Part shown: in pieces, positions 22,861-35,540 of the stretch
Position numbering within the stretch: position 1 is the first letter of the stretch
Layout of the letters: the number at the start of each line of letters is the position of its first letter
Assembly: GCA_026874595.1 (NCBI GenBank)
Contig: CM049306.1
Coordinates: forward strand, 17,911,019-17,975,018
Direction: 5' to 3'
DNA length: 64,000 nt
From: Sipunculus nudus
Taxonomy: Eukaryota; Annelida; Sipuncula; Golfingiida; Sipunculidae
Notes under the pieces: model-generated
Databases searched by the model: none
What the model was told of the DNA's origin: nothing
Seen by the model: the letters and a program-made list of their open reading frames with translations, nothing else
Program-made: the position numbers and the translations under genes

Positions 22861-25108
22861 ACAAGGGACCCATGGGTCATGGCGCTCAGCTGTTATATAT
22901 GATAAAAAATATGATTTGGGAAAGAGGCACATGCTGGTTTTGTGTGGTAATAAATATAAGCTTTATTACGAGTTGTTGGTGTTTAGCTTATGTCTAGTAT
23001 TTATTCAGTTTTAGCCAAACAATGATGTTGAGAATCAAGAATATACAAAATTCACAAATTTAAATAATGATCATAAGTACCTGGTTTTATGGCTTTTATT
23101 TATATTAAAAAAAAAACTAAATGTAATATATTCACTTTGGACTACTTTCACATCAATCTACACTCTAGACACAGTAGGAATCTAGATTAATATTATCAAC
23201 TGCATCTTTGTCTATCATTAATTTCCTTCATATGATCCCTAATGATTAGTAATGAATAATATGATTTATTTTTTTATCATTAAAATTGAACTGAAAAATA
23301 CCATAGGTGACTGCATGGTGTTATTTGGAATAACATTGACACTGACATTCTATCCATCCATACAAGATTCTTACATCATCAGTAACTGCAAGTTAATTTC
23401 CTGTTACTCATCAACTAACAAATTCCTTTTCTATTATTTTTTCTTTAATTTGTTATTAAAAACCAATAAAAAATTATTAATTTATTGTTTATTGTTATGT
23501 TGTTTCAAAACAACTACTAGATGAGTTGGGTTAGACACCTGGATCAACTGTGGCTGGGCATTAGCTGCCTGGCTGCCCCAGTGTATGCTTCCCTCAAGCA
23601 TGCATAATCTGATGAAAGGTCAACAAGGTCAACATACAGGTGACTGAAGAGAGGCTGGATTAAGCCTGGGTCTGACATGGTCTCATAAAAACATTAATAA
23701 AAGCTACAATATTTGGCCAATTTCTTTCAGCTTTCTAAACTACAAAGATGAAATCCTTATGTGTGCATGATATGAAAATTATATCAACAGTGCTCTCAGG
23801 AAAAAAAACGTGCCATGGTCAACGTTGGGCAAAATTAAAGGTACTAATTTTATATTTATACTAATAACTTATAAAGTTTGAAAAATTCAGAACTAATTTT
23901 TGGTATTCAATTGAATCTTGATTAAATAATGTTACATCCCTGACAAAAAATCTCTAGCTTCAGCAATCCTCTTGTTAAGGGAGTAAATATATTTGATTTT
24001 TTAAAAAGTGCATTATGTTTGGGCCCATAACTTAAAACAATTACGCAATACTGACATCATTTCTGGCATGTGCATAGCTAATGTATAGAAAAATATGTAT
24101 ATTATATATGATCAAAGTCATATCAGTGGTTTTGATATTAGGCAGTCTTACAGTGTAACAATGGGTTTTTAATGGAAAAATGAAGTTTTTCATTAATATT
24201 TTGAAGGAATTAAGTCCTAGTGATCAAATTCTTGGCATGGTAGGGGATTTTAGAGACATCTAACTGTATGCAAAATTTAAGAAACTTAGATCTGAAGCTG
24301 GGGAGCTGAGCTCTAGCAAACTGCATAACACTAGCTTGATGTAAACAATGTGTGACATGGTGCTTAAAAACTTGAATTAAATCTCCAGTTTTTGATCAAC
24401 TGGTTTCAAATTTTTGGTGTTAACAGTTGAAATTGTAACAAAAGCATGCTTCGAAAATTAAATCCTAAGCAGTTACAGGGACAAAACGTGCCATGGTCAA
24501 ACTTGGGCAAAATTTAAGGTATCATTTTTATATTTTTGTCAATTTAAAAAAAAATTTAACAGATTTTGATCTAATTTTTGGTATACAATTAAATTTTGAT
24601 CAATTAAAGTTGTTTTACTGAAAAAAAGTCCCTACCTTTAACACTTTTGGTCTTCAGTGACCAAATATCTTTCCTGTTTTTTTTACAAAGTCCATTAAGT
24701 TTGGGCCCATAACTTTTTTAAATTAAATAATACTGACTTAATTTCTGGCATGTACATAGGAACTACATAGAGGAATATTTATGGTAAATATGAAGAAAAC
24801 CAGATGAGTGGTTTTGATATTAGGCAGTCCTGAAGTGTGTAAATAGATTTCTTATAAAAAATTGAGGTTTTTCCTTAATATCTAGAAGGAACGAAGTCCT
24901 ATTGACCCAACTTTCGGCATGGTAGGAGATTTTGGGGACATCTAACTGTATGCCAAATATCAGATTCGTAGGTCCAATGGTGTTGAAATGTGCCAGTCTT
25001 ACGGACAGACATCCGGACAGACGGACAGACGGCACGACAGACGGACGGACGACAGACAATGGACCACGACTATAGCTCAGATGACTTATAGTCAGCTGAG
25101 CTAAAAAT
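22861..25108 (+). mobile_element. Helentron/pearl-like element with family E cores, full length
   Basis: It starts ACAAGGGACCCATGGGTCAT with GCTCAGCTG and ends with the inverse CAGCTGAGC inside the terminal hairpin (25070-25108). Core units carry GCCATGGTCAA, AAGTTTGGGCCCATAACTT and GATATTAGGCAGTC, and a GGACAGACGG-type microsatellite (25003-25050) precedes the 3' end. The left 900 bp is non-tandem and nearly identical to 26629-28000 apart from an insertion there. No transposase or helicase coding is visible, so it is non-autonomous. Confidence 0.78.
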
Positions 25109-26495
25109 CACAAAAAAAGGTGGCGCCACCAGTCTGCAGAAACTGATGAAACATTCCATGACTAATATCCATGCAAAGAATCATGATGACAAATGCATTA
25201 GTTGTTGAGATACTTGAGCTTTTGTATCAAATTTTCCATTATTCTGGGGGATACTTCAGAGCCCCATTGCTCTGAGGTTTTGGGTAACAGAGACCTAATT
25301 TTAGGTCTCCAAGGAGACTTTTCATGGGCCTCCCTGCATATCAAGAAAGAAGATTCTAGGTCCAGTTGTTATGATTTGTGCCCTGTTATCAGATGACCGC
25401 ATCTTTTAAGGTATCAAAAATAGAGAAAGAAAATTGTAAAATATCGTTTAAATACAGATGGCGCCACCAGTCTGCAGAAACTGATGAAACACTCCATGAT
25501 CAATATCCATGCAGAGAATCATGGTGATCAATGCATTAGCTGTTCAGATATTTGAGTTTTTGTATCAAATTTCAATTATTCTGGGGGGGGGGTACTTCAG
25601 AGCCCCAGATCTTGAAGAATCTGGGTAACAGAGACCTAATTCCAGGTTTCCAAGGAGACTCTTCATGGGCCTCCCCACATGTCAAGATAAAAGATTTTAG
25701 GTCCAGTCATTATGATTTGTGCCCTGTTATCAGATGACTGCATCTTTTAAGGTATCAAAAATAGAGAAAGAAAATTGTAAAATATCGTAAAAATACAGGT
25801 GGCGCCAGAAGTCTGCAGAAACTGATGAAACACTCCATGATCAATATCCATGCAGAGAATCATGGTGATCAATGCATTAGCTGTTCAGATATTTGAGTTT
25901 TTATATCAAATTTCAATTATTCTAGGGGGTATTTCAGAGCCCCATAGCTTGAAGAATCTGGGTAACAGAGACCTAATTCCAGGTTTCCAAGGAGACTCTT
26001 CATGGGACTTCCTGCATGTCAAGATAGAAGATTCTAGGTCCAGTCGTTACGATTTGTGCCCTGTTAACAGATGACCCCATCTTTTAAGGTTTCAAAAATA
26101 GAGAAAAAAAAAAAATCGTTAAAAATCGAAAAAATACAGGTGGCGCCACCAACCTGCAGAAATTGATAAAATACTCCATGATCAATATCTATGCAAAGAA
26201 TCATGGTGATCAATGCATTAGTTGTTCAGATACTTGAGCTTTTGTATCAAATTTTTCCATTTTTCTGGGGGGTACTCATAGCTCGAAGAATATGGGTAAC
26301 AGAGACTTAATTCCAAGGAGATTTTTCATGGACCTCTCTGGATGTAAAGTTAGAAGATTCCAGGTCCAGCGGTTACGATTTGTGCCCTGTTAACGGACAG
26401 ACGACTGGACGGCCGGATGGCCGGACAACCGGACAGACGACGGACAAAGAGTGATTGCTAAAGCTCAGATGACTTACAGTCAGCTGAGCTAAAAA
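25109..26495 (+). mobile_element. Family A tandem-core fragment with 3' end
   Basis: Abuts the 3' end of the previous element without a new 5' end. About four core units each carry a palindrome (perfect at 25119 and 26139; one to three changes at 25457 and 25797), then a GGACAGACGACTGGACGGCC-type microsatellite and the terminal hairpin AGCTCAG...CTGAGCT (26462-26490). Confidence 0.75.
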
Positions 26496-26628
26496 TTACA
26501 AAATTCAGATCTAGTTTTGGGTATATAATTGAATCTTAGTTAACAAAATTTATATACTTGGGGAAAAAAGTATCTAGCTTAAAAAATTGTCATGTTAAGT
26601 GAGCAAATATTTTTCCTGATTTTTTTAA

Positions 26629-29219
26629 ACAAGGGACCTATGGGTCACGACGCTCAGCTGTTATATATGATAAAAAAATATTATTTAGAAATGAGGCACA
26701 TGCTGGTTTTGTGTGGTAATAAATATAAGCTGTATTATGAGTTGTTGTTGTTTAGCTTATGTATGATTTTGATAGTACCTTTGGAGACAGGGAAGAGGAT
26801 TGATTTCATTTATTTTATTAACAAATGGAGTACTATTGTCACACAGATTTTGACTTGGCCATATAACTTATAAGCAGAACATATAATATAAGAGTTTAAC
26901 TATTTATAAAAAAAAATACAAATATTGTCCCAAATATAATTTTTATTAAAAATAATAAGAGAATCATATGATTTTTTAAAATGAAATATAACTGATATGA
27001 TTATTAAAATAATATTAAAGAATATATTCATGAATGCATTCATGAATACATTTTGAAAGTATTTGCACGAGTATTCATATATTTTCATTTTTACCTGAAT
27101 TCCCATTCTTTATGCAAGAAATTTTATAATGGAGTACAAAATCATATTCGTATTTAAATACATTTACAAAGTATTTGCACCATGTCTGGAATTTATTCAG
27201 TTTTCACCAAACAATGATGTTGAGAATCCAGAATATACAAAATTCACACATTTAAATAATGATCATAAGTACCTGGTTTTATGGCTTTTATTTATATTAA
27301 AAAATAACTGTAAAAAAATTCATTTTGGACTAGTTTCACATCAATGTACACACTAGACACAGCAGGAATCTAGATTAATATTATCAACTGCATCTTTGTC
27401 TAATTTCCTTCATATGATCCCTAATGATTAGTAATGAATAATATGATTTACTTCTTTATCATTAAAATTGAACTGAAAAATGCCATAGGTGACTGCATGG
27501 TGTTATTTGGAATATGTGACATTCTACCCATCGATACAAGATTCTTATATCATCAGTAACTGCAAGTTAATTTCCTGTTATTATAAACTAACAAATTCCT
27601 TTTCTATTTTTCTTTAATTTGTTATTAAAAACCAATAAAAATTTATTAATTTATTGTTTTTTGTTATGTTCTCGGTTAAAACTACTAGATGAGTTGGGTT
27701 GGACACCTGGATCAACTGTGGCTTGCCATAAGCTGCCTTGATTCCATGTATGCCTCGCCTCAAGCGTGCATAATTTGATGAAAGGTCAACAAGGTCAACA
27801 TACAGGTGACTCAAGAGGGGCTGGAGAGAGCCAAAGTCTGACAGGGTCTCATAAAAAACATTAATAAAAGCTACAATTTTTGGCCAATTTCTTTCAGCTT
27901 TCTAAACTAAAAAGCTGAAATGCTTATGTGTGCATGATATGAAAATTATATCAACAGTGCTCACGGGAAACAAACGTGCCATGGTCACAGTTGGGCAAAA
28001 TTTAAGGTACTAATTTTATATTTATACTAAATAAAATTTGAAAAATTCAGAACTAATTTTGGGTATTCAATTGAATCTTGATTAAATAATGTTACATCCC
28101 TGACAAAAAAATCTCTAGCTTCAGCAATGCTCTTGTTAAGGGAGTAAATATATTTCTTGATTTTTTACAAAGTGCATTATGTTTGGGCCCATAACTTAAA
28201 ACAATTACACAATACTGACATCATTCTGGCATGTGCATAGAGAATGAAAAATATGTATATTATTTATGATTAAAGTCAGATCAGTGGTTTTGATATTAGG
28301 CAGTCTTGAAGTGTAATAATGGGTTTTTAATGGAAAAATGAAGTTTTTCATTAATATCTCGAATGTCCTAGTGACCAAATTCTTGGCATGGTAGGGCATT
28401 TTGGAGACATCTAACTGTATGCCGAATTTAAGGAACTTAGAGCTGAAGCTGGGGAGCTGAGCTCTTGCAAACTGCATAACACTAGCTTGATGTAAACAAT
28501 ATGTAACATGGTGCTTGAAAACTTGATTAAAATCTACAGTTTTTGATCAACTGGTTTCAAATTTTTTGTGTTACCAGTTGAAATGCTAACAAAAACATGC
28601 TGTGAAAATTAATTCCACAGTACTTACAGGAAAAAAACGTGCCATGGTCAAAGTTGGGCAAAATTTAAGGTACCAATTTTTTATTTTTATTAATATTTTA
28701 AAAAATTTAAAAGATTTTCATCTAATTTTGGGTATACAATTTAATTTTGATTAATTAAAGTTATATTACTGGAAAAAAGGTCCATAGCATTAACATTTTT
28801 TGTGTTAAGTGATAAAATATCTTTTCTGATTTTTTACAAAATGCATTATGTTTGGGCCCATAACTTTTTTAAATTAAATAATACAGACATAATTTCTGGC
28901 ATGTACATAGGAACTATATAGAGGAATATTTATGGTTTTGATATTAGGCAGTCCTGAAGTGTGAAAATAGGTTTTTAATAAAAAATTGAGGTTTTTCCTA
29001 AATTTCTCAAAGGAACGAAGTTGCAAACACCCAGTTTTCGGCTTGGTAGGAGATCTTGGGGACATCTAACATTATGCCGAATTTTGGATTCCTAGGTCTT
29101 ACGGTTTCAAAACGTGCCACATCTACGGACGGGCGGATGGACGGACGGACAGACGGACGGACGACGGACAATGGACCACGACTATAGCTCAGATGACTTA
29201 TAGTCAGCTGAGCTAAAAA
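26629..29219 (+). mobile_element. Helentron/pearl-like element with family E cores, carrying an internal insertion
   Basis: 5' end AACAAGGGACCTATGGGTCA; 3' hairpin at 29184-29219 preceded by a GGACGGACGGACAGACGG microsatellite. It is closely similar to 22861-25108 but interrupted by about 419 bp at 26763-27181. It contains two core units with TTTGGGCCCATAACTT. Confidence 0.76.
26763..27181. mobile_element. Insertion of about 419 bp within the element
   Basis: The 22.9-kb copy reads TTTAGCTTATGTCTAG. Here the text is split after TTATGT and resumes at ATGTCTGGAATTTATTCAG. The 4-bp ATGT on each side could be a target duplication. The insert is AT-rich, holds the near-palindromic TTCATGAATGCATTCATGAA, and has no recognised termini. 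Confidence 0.55.
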
Positions 29220-29609
29220 GGCCAATATGTTCGGGCCCATAACTTATGGAAATTATTTTAACAGTCTTAATTTCTGGCATATACATAGGAAATATATAGA
29301 AGAATACTCCTGGTAAATATTAGGAAAAACAGATAAGTGGTTTTGATATAAGACAGTCCTGAAGTGGGATAATAGGTTTTTAATGGAAATTTGAGGTTTT
29401 TCCTTTATGTCTCAAAGGAACGAAGTCGCAGTGACCCAGTTTTCGGTTTGGTAGGAGATCTTTGGGACATCTCACAGTATGCCAAATTTTGGATTCGTAG
29501 GTCCAATGGTTTCAAAACGTGCCAGTCTAACGGACGAACGGATGGACGGACGGACGGACAATTGACCACAACTATAGCTCTGATGACTTATAGTCAGCTG
29601 AGCTAAAAA
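29220..29609 (+). repeat. Extra truncated family E 3' unit
   Basis: Begins inside a core unit (TTCGGGCCCATAACTTATGG) and ends with its own GGACGGACGGACGGAC microsatellite and terminal hairpin (29574-29609). It is placed directly behind the 3' end of the preceding element. Confidence 0.7.
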
Positions 29610-30550
29610 TGCCTCTATGGTCTGGAATCCTGACCCACTTCACTTGCTAATTGTTTTATCACTTTGGATTTACAACAGGAGATAAAGATTGATGGCATTT
29701 TTAAAATAAAATATTATAGGATTTCATTAAAATTTACAACGGTTACCCTTAGGACACTTTACCTGCCTGAGACTATTCGTGGACAATTATATCCAACTTA
29801 AAAAGTTTAATCTAATTTCATTCAAATATATCCATTGTTTTTGGACAACCATTCAACAACAATCCAAAAAAACATTTGTTTACGGATGACTTGCCAAATA
29901 TTTTCCAGTTAAATGAAGGTTATATTAACAAAATATAATACTTCATTCACATATTAATTATGCTGGTACTTGAATCATGCTTAAAGTGGCCGGAGCGCAG
30001 GACCTTAAGTACAGGACTGTTGTTTGGTTTTAGTTATGAGTTTAAGGTTCATCGCCAGAGCAAGGATATCGTGATCCCTGGACCCGATTAGAAGCACAAG
30101 GTTTATCTCTTGAAATGCTGTTGGTTTCAAATATGGTATCAGAGCTCGGATGGCTTTCAATTGACAACACATCTCTGCAAGAAGTATTTGCATATGAAGT
30201 GCTTGCCCAGTGACATTTTTTTTCGGGGATAATAAAGCTATGTACTTTGTTTGTGGATAAATTTGCTGACAAATGAATTTATCTCAACATGTAGGCTTTC
30301 AATAACCATATGTTGTGTCCCATATATCAAAATCAAGCAATGTGAACCGGTGTATTCTGGGCTGGAGAATAAGAGAGTATATTACTACGGGAACAGTTCC
30401 GCTGGACTGCCGGTCATACATGTGCTCCTTACACGCTATCTTAAAAGGTAGAAACAAGGCCTTATGCGAACCTGAGCAATGGTTTATACACCAGGTATAA
30501 TGCTTCAATGCTGCGCCATTAATTTTCAAGTAGGCCTACATGTCTTGTAC
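29610..30550. other. No recognised gene or repeat
   Basis: Moderately AT-rich unique sequence. Short overlapping open frames occur on both strands between 30005 and 30530, but none has a recognised motif or convincing splice boundaries. Confidence 0.35.
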
Positions 30551-31600
30551 ACAACGGAGATATCAGAGATGTATACACATCCCCAATGTCAGGCTGATAT
30601 CCCCTCCTGAGAAATAAGCAGGGACAAACACTGTACAAAAATTATTGTAGGTGGCGCCACCAGTCTTGTATACGACAAAGCTTTACGATATGTATAAATA
30701 TTTTCAATTTTTGGCTGATATATCAAATTCCTTTGGAGAAATCAGCAGGTACATACACTGTGCAAAGTCATTGTAGGTGGCGACAACCGTCTTGTGAATG
30801 AGAAAGCCATCAAACATGCATAGACAGGTCAAAATATGAGGCCAATACATCAAACCTCTCGAGTTTGATGCACGGGGCTGACGAGGCTTAGGTGAGAAAG
30901 GCAGTTGCCCCGAGTGAACTGTGACAAATTGCTGGCTCAAGCTACTGCACTGAGTGAACTCTTGACCCACACCTGGCTAGAATTAGTGAATTTTAGACCT
31001 GCACCTGGCTATACTAATGAACTTTTGACCTGTACCTGGCTGCAATGAGTAAACTCTTGATCTGTTGCATTATCTGACACAGCTGGCAGTTTGCCAAAGC
31101 TATAAATAGATCCAGACTGATCTTTGGTGCCAAATCTGGTAGAGTGGGCAGTCTGCCAAAACTATAAATAGAATGCAGCTACTGCACTGAGTGAACTATT
31201 GACCTATACCTGGCTGCACTGAGTGAACTCTTGACCTGTTGCCTAATCTGATAGTTGCCAGTCTGCTGAGCTAATTAACCTGAAATCTAAATCTCTAGTG
31301 GCATGATGTAATAGATGCTGATAAATTGGTGCCAGGCTAGATTTTTTTACACAGCTAACATATATGGGAAAATGACTCAATTCAATCTCCATAAATCAGC
31401 CAAAAATCATTCATGCGGAACCATTAAAGACAATTATTATAAGAATTATTGTAAAGATTATTCTTGTAAAATAATAAACTAATCAGTCATCAGTCGAAAA
31501 ACGTTTTGCAGGTTTATAACTCATATAGGAAGATACAGCAAACTGGCTAAGTTCAGCTTCCCATAAATCAGCCAAGAAAGCACTAATTAAGTTTTCAAAA
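30551..31600 (+). repeat. Degenerate family B/C repeats and CTGAGTGAACTCTTGACCTG tandem
   Basis: A perfect GGTGGCGCCACC at 30650-30661 and a broken one near 30776 lie in B-like text. From 30880 to 31260 the phrase GCACTGAGTGAACTCTTGAC recurs irregularly. From 31360 the text resembles the middle of family C (CATAAATCAGCCAAAAATCA). Confidence 0.55.
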
Positions 31601-31959
31601 GTTAAATATATGGCCATATGAGTTAAAAATTAATCCAACAATGTTTGACCAATATTCCTTATTTTAATACTTAATTAACAGTGTTATTCACACCTAGGCC
31701 CTGCCAACTTTAAGAGATATGAAAGAAATGATACAAAGTATTTATATCTTCTTAAATCTTGTCAATTAGCACTTAAATTAGATCCTAATATTTTATCACA
31801 TTTGAAAATTAGGATTAAATTCCTGAATTTTTTTTCTTTAAAACAATCAAAATTGTCCAAGTCTCATCAAAAAGAATTTATTTAACATTAAACAATAAGA
31901 TTCATCTTGTTTATTAGTCCTGTGTATTGAAGGGGTGGGTGGGGGGAGGGGTCTCCGTT

Positions 31960-33345
31960 GTTACTGCTCGTTGCTGAAAAAATGTTAATTTTTAAGATTC
32001 ATCTAGTTCATAGTACAGGTCTGTCACAGATTAAATCCTTATGTGTACATGCTGTGAAAATAAAATCCACAGTACTTACAGGAAAAAAACGTGCCGTGGC
32101 CAAAGTTGGGCAAAATTTAAGGTACCAATTTTTATTTTTGCTATTTTTTTTTTTTAATTTAAAAGATTTTGATCTAATTTTGGGTATACAATTTAATTTT
32201 GATTAATTAAAGTTATATTACTGGAAAAAAGTCCTAAGCTTTAACATGTTTTGTGTTAAGCGATCAAATATCTTTTCTGATTTTTTACAAAATGCATTAT
32301 GTTTGAGCCCATAACTTTTCTAAATTATATAATACAGACCTTATTTCTGGCATGTATATATGAACTATATAGAGGAAAATTTATGGTAAATATGAGGAAA
32401 AACAGATGAGTGGTTTTGATATTAGGCAGTCCTGAAGTGTGAAAATATGTTTTTAATAAAAAATTGAGGCTTTTCCTTAATTTCTCAAAGGAACAAAGTC
32501 GCAAAGACCAAGTTTTCAGCTTGGTAGGAGATCTTTGGGACATCTAACATTATGCCAACAGCCTGGGGAGCATAAAGATATGCACTGAATGACCTACAGT
32601 CACCAAAGTGGACTGCTTGACAATGTAAGGGAATACATGAGCCTCCAAAAAAATTCAATAACTAGCCTAATTTTGCAGCGTTTATTTTCAAATTTAAACA
32701 GATTAAATCCTTATGTGTAATGCTGTGAAAATTAAATCCACAGTACTTACAGGAAAAAAACGTGCCGTGGCTAAAGTTGGGCAAAATTTAAGGTACCAAT
32801 TTTATATTTTGCCAATATTTGAAAATTTAACAGATTTTGATCTAATTTTTGGTATACAATTAAATTTTGATTAATTAAAGTTGTATTACTGAAAAAAATT
32901 CCCTACCTTTAACACTTTTGGTCTTAAGTGACCGAATATCTTTCCTGATTTTTTTACAAAGTCCATTATGTTTGGGCTCATAACTTTTTTAAATTAAATA
33001 ATACTGACTTAATTTCTGGCTTGTACATAAGAACTATATAAAGAATATTTAATGATAAATATGAAGAAAACCAGATGAGTGGTTTTGATATTAGGCAGTC
33101 CTGAAGTGTGAAAATAAATTTCTGATAAAAAATTGAGGTTTTTCCTTAATCTCGAAGGAACGAAGTCCTATTGACCCAATTTTCGGCATGGTAGGAGATT
33201 TTGCCGAATTTCAGATTCGTAGGTCCAATTGTATCGAATTGTGCCAGTCTTACAGACAGACATCTGGACGGACAGACAGACAAACAGATGACGGACAATG
33301 GACCACAACTATAGCTCAGATAACTTATAGTCAGCTGAGCTAAAA
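31960..33345 (+). mobile_element. Family E element lacking a 5' end
   Basis: Two core units (TTACAGGAAAAAAACGTGCC at about 32079 and 32749) are followed by a GGACGGACAGACAGAC microsatellite and the terminal hairpin at 33311-33345. Between the units lies a unique 90-bp phrase, GCACTGAATGACCTACAGTC, also found at the end of the inverted copy near 55320. Confidence 0.7.
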
Positions 33346-33816
33346 AGGGCCGATGCAGGCGACGCCACCAATACCTCAATTCCAGATATGACTCATTTAA
33401 CCAACACTGGTATAAAATTTGGTGATAATGGCTTCAGCCGTTTCTGAGATTTAAATTTTAGTATGCTTTTTTGGACATATGACTAGGTTCAACTTTCTGT
33501 AACTCTGCAAAAAATCAACTAACTGAAACCATTCAAACAAACTTGAGAAGACTGTTTCTGGGATTATTTCTGTGAAATATTGGACAATTTGGTTGGACGG
33601 TTTCGGAGAAGAAGATTTTCAAAGGTTTTTAAGCTTTTTCCCTATAAACACTAAGTAAATGCAGATAGCCAAAAATTAAACAAAATCCGAGAGCTTTTTA
33701 GATGACAGATTTTTGCAAATAGTTTGGTGATGCTAGCTCCAGTCATTTTTGAGATAGTATGGGTTAACGTACAGACAACGCACAACACCGCACCATCGCA
33801 TCAGGTTCACTAAAAA
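33346..33816 (+). repeat. Family C 3' fragment
   Basis: Begins at a broken palindrome (GGCGACGCCACC) and follows 9290-9780 in order: GTTTCTGAGATTTAAATTTT, GGACAATTTGGTTGGACGG, then CACCATCGCATCAGGTTCAC and TAAAAA. Confidence 0.65.
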
Positions 33817-34293
33817 TAATCCCACTGCACTCGCAGGTTCAGGACAAAGCTAAATATCCCCTGCGCTGCATGTATGTGTATCAGCTAATCTGCAAATGTG
33901 ATTTGGATAGCCAACAGATGTGTACAAAGTATTTGCGCAATATTGCTTTCTCAATTGTTACAATAGAATGCGACTCTGAGGAGAATAAAATGGATGAGGA
34001 AGGCATGTAAAGCAGTGCCATAATTCGAGACGAAATCTGCGCTCTTCAGATACAACCAATGCGTGACTCGTAAGGCTGAAGCTCCGGCAAAGCAGCCACT
34101 GATGCAATTATTGCATGTACAGGTCTTTAGAAAAACAAAACTGATTAAGAATGGAATATCAGCAAACAATATTATGAAATTTGGAGTGACTCGAAACAAG
34201 ATTACTCAACTCTATCTTTCAGTGGATGTGAAAATAAATGAGAATGTGCAAATTAAAAGAGAACAGAGAACACAACTAAACATAAAATACATC

Positions 34294-34299
34294 TTTATT
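34294..34299 (-). promoter_or_regulatory. Candidate Hakai polyadenylation signal
   Basis: AATAAA on the minus strand about 320 bp past the Hakai stop codon; the nearest canonical hexamer I saw. Confidence 0.5.
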
Positions 34300-34615
34300 C
34301 TTATATAAATGTGGTACTCATTAACCCCCAAATGAGTGGTAATGTTTCAAAATGATGGATAATATTCACCTTTGTGTTATTCACTTCTTCATAGTTGAGG
34401 CCATTCGTATCGTAATAAACAACATTTATCTACTAATGTCAACACTTTCTGAAATAACATCATTCATGTTTCAAGCTACTTCATTGAAAATACCAAATTT
34501 TAATCATATATAGGATGTAAAAAATATCAGAGAAAAGAAGGAACCTCCATTTGTATTGTGTACTGTTTCATGATCAAGATGAATTAATGCAGATGTCATG
34601 GGTTAAAGTATGTTG

Positions 34616-35540
34616 TTAATAATATGAAGGTCTTTGTGGAGGAGGTCCTTGTATTGGTGGGGGCACATTCTGACCAGGGGGAGGTGGCCCTCGGTGTTGG
34701 GGCCCTGTTCCTTGAGCTGACCAGGGGGGGCGTGGGCTGTGACCTCCTGATGGTGAAAATGTGGGACTACCCTCAAATGGGGGTCTACTCGTGCTATAAT
34801 GAGGCTGAGGTACTCCAGCTCGAGATGATGGGTGTGACATGGTTGGGGCATTTGAACCCAAGGGTGGTTGTCTTGGGGGATGATTCAATGGTGGAGGAGG
34901 ATTAGATGCTGAGAAAGGGGGTGGGGCTGAGATAGGGACTGGTGCATGAGATCCCGCAGGGAACATCACAGGTGGCGGCCCCTGTGGGTAGGGATTTGGC
35001 CCTGGTGGTGGCTGCTGTTGTATATGAGTTGGAAATGTCCCTGCTACAAATTCTGTGGGTGGCCCTTCTCGTCTCTCATCCTGTATTGGTACTGTGATCA
35101 AGTTGCCCCTGGATGTTGACATGACAGGAATTGTTCGATAGCTCTCTGGACCAGCTGAAGTTGCCAATAGTTGTCCCGGTGCACCTGGCACGGCTGAGGA
35201 GGAGACCTGACCAGGAACTCCATGCCCTAATATTAAACCTTCAGCCGCACGTGGCTGGAACAGTGCTGGATCTGGCAACTGTCCAGGAACACCTTTCTTT
35301 GGCAGCATCATGTCTGGATGAGTCCCAGCCACAGCTGAACGAGTCTTGTATTCTGCTGGGGCAGGAACAGGCGGTGGTGCCCCTTCCTTTAGATGCCGGT
35401 GTTTGATATGTGCCTGTAAGTCCCTTGGGGATAAATATGTACGTCTACATCCAGATACGCCATTCTTGGAACCACCATAAGTGCACATAAACACAGACCC
35501 TACAGCAGATTGTTCTATTCGGTGAACTTGCTCACTGCAT
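34616..35540 (-). CDS. CBLL1: Hakai exon 6 (zinc finger and proline-rich tail)
   Basis: Acceptor TTGTTTCAG. 925 nt to the stop at 34616-34618. It begins [19 protein letters not shown], then [18 protein letters not shown], and ends in a Pro/Gly-rich tail finishing QRPSYY. The tail contains repeated PPP runs and no further folded domain. Confidence 0.95.

Noticed and set aside
22861-29609. Autonomous Helitron/Helentron
   Set aside because: No Rep or helicase reading frame exists anywhere in the nest; all copies are non-coding.
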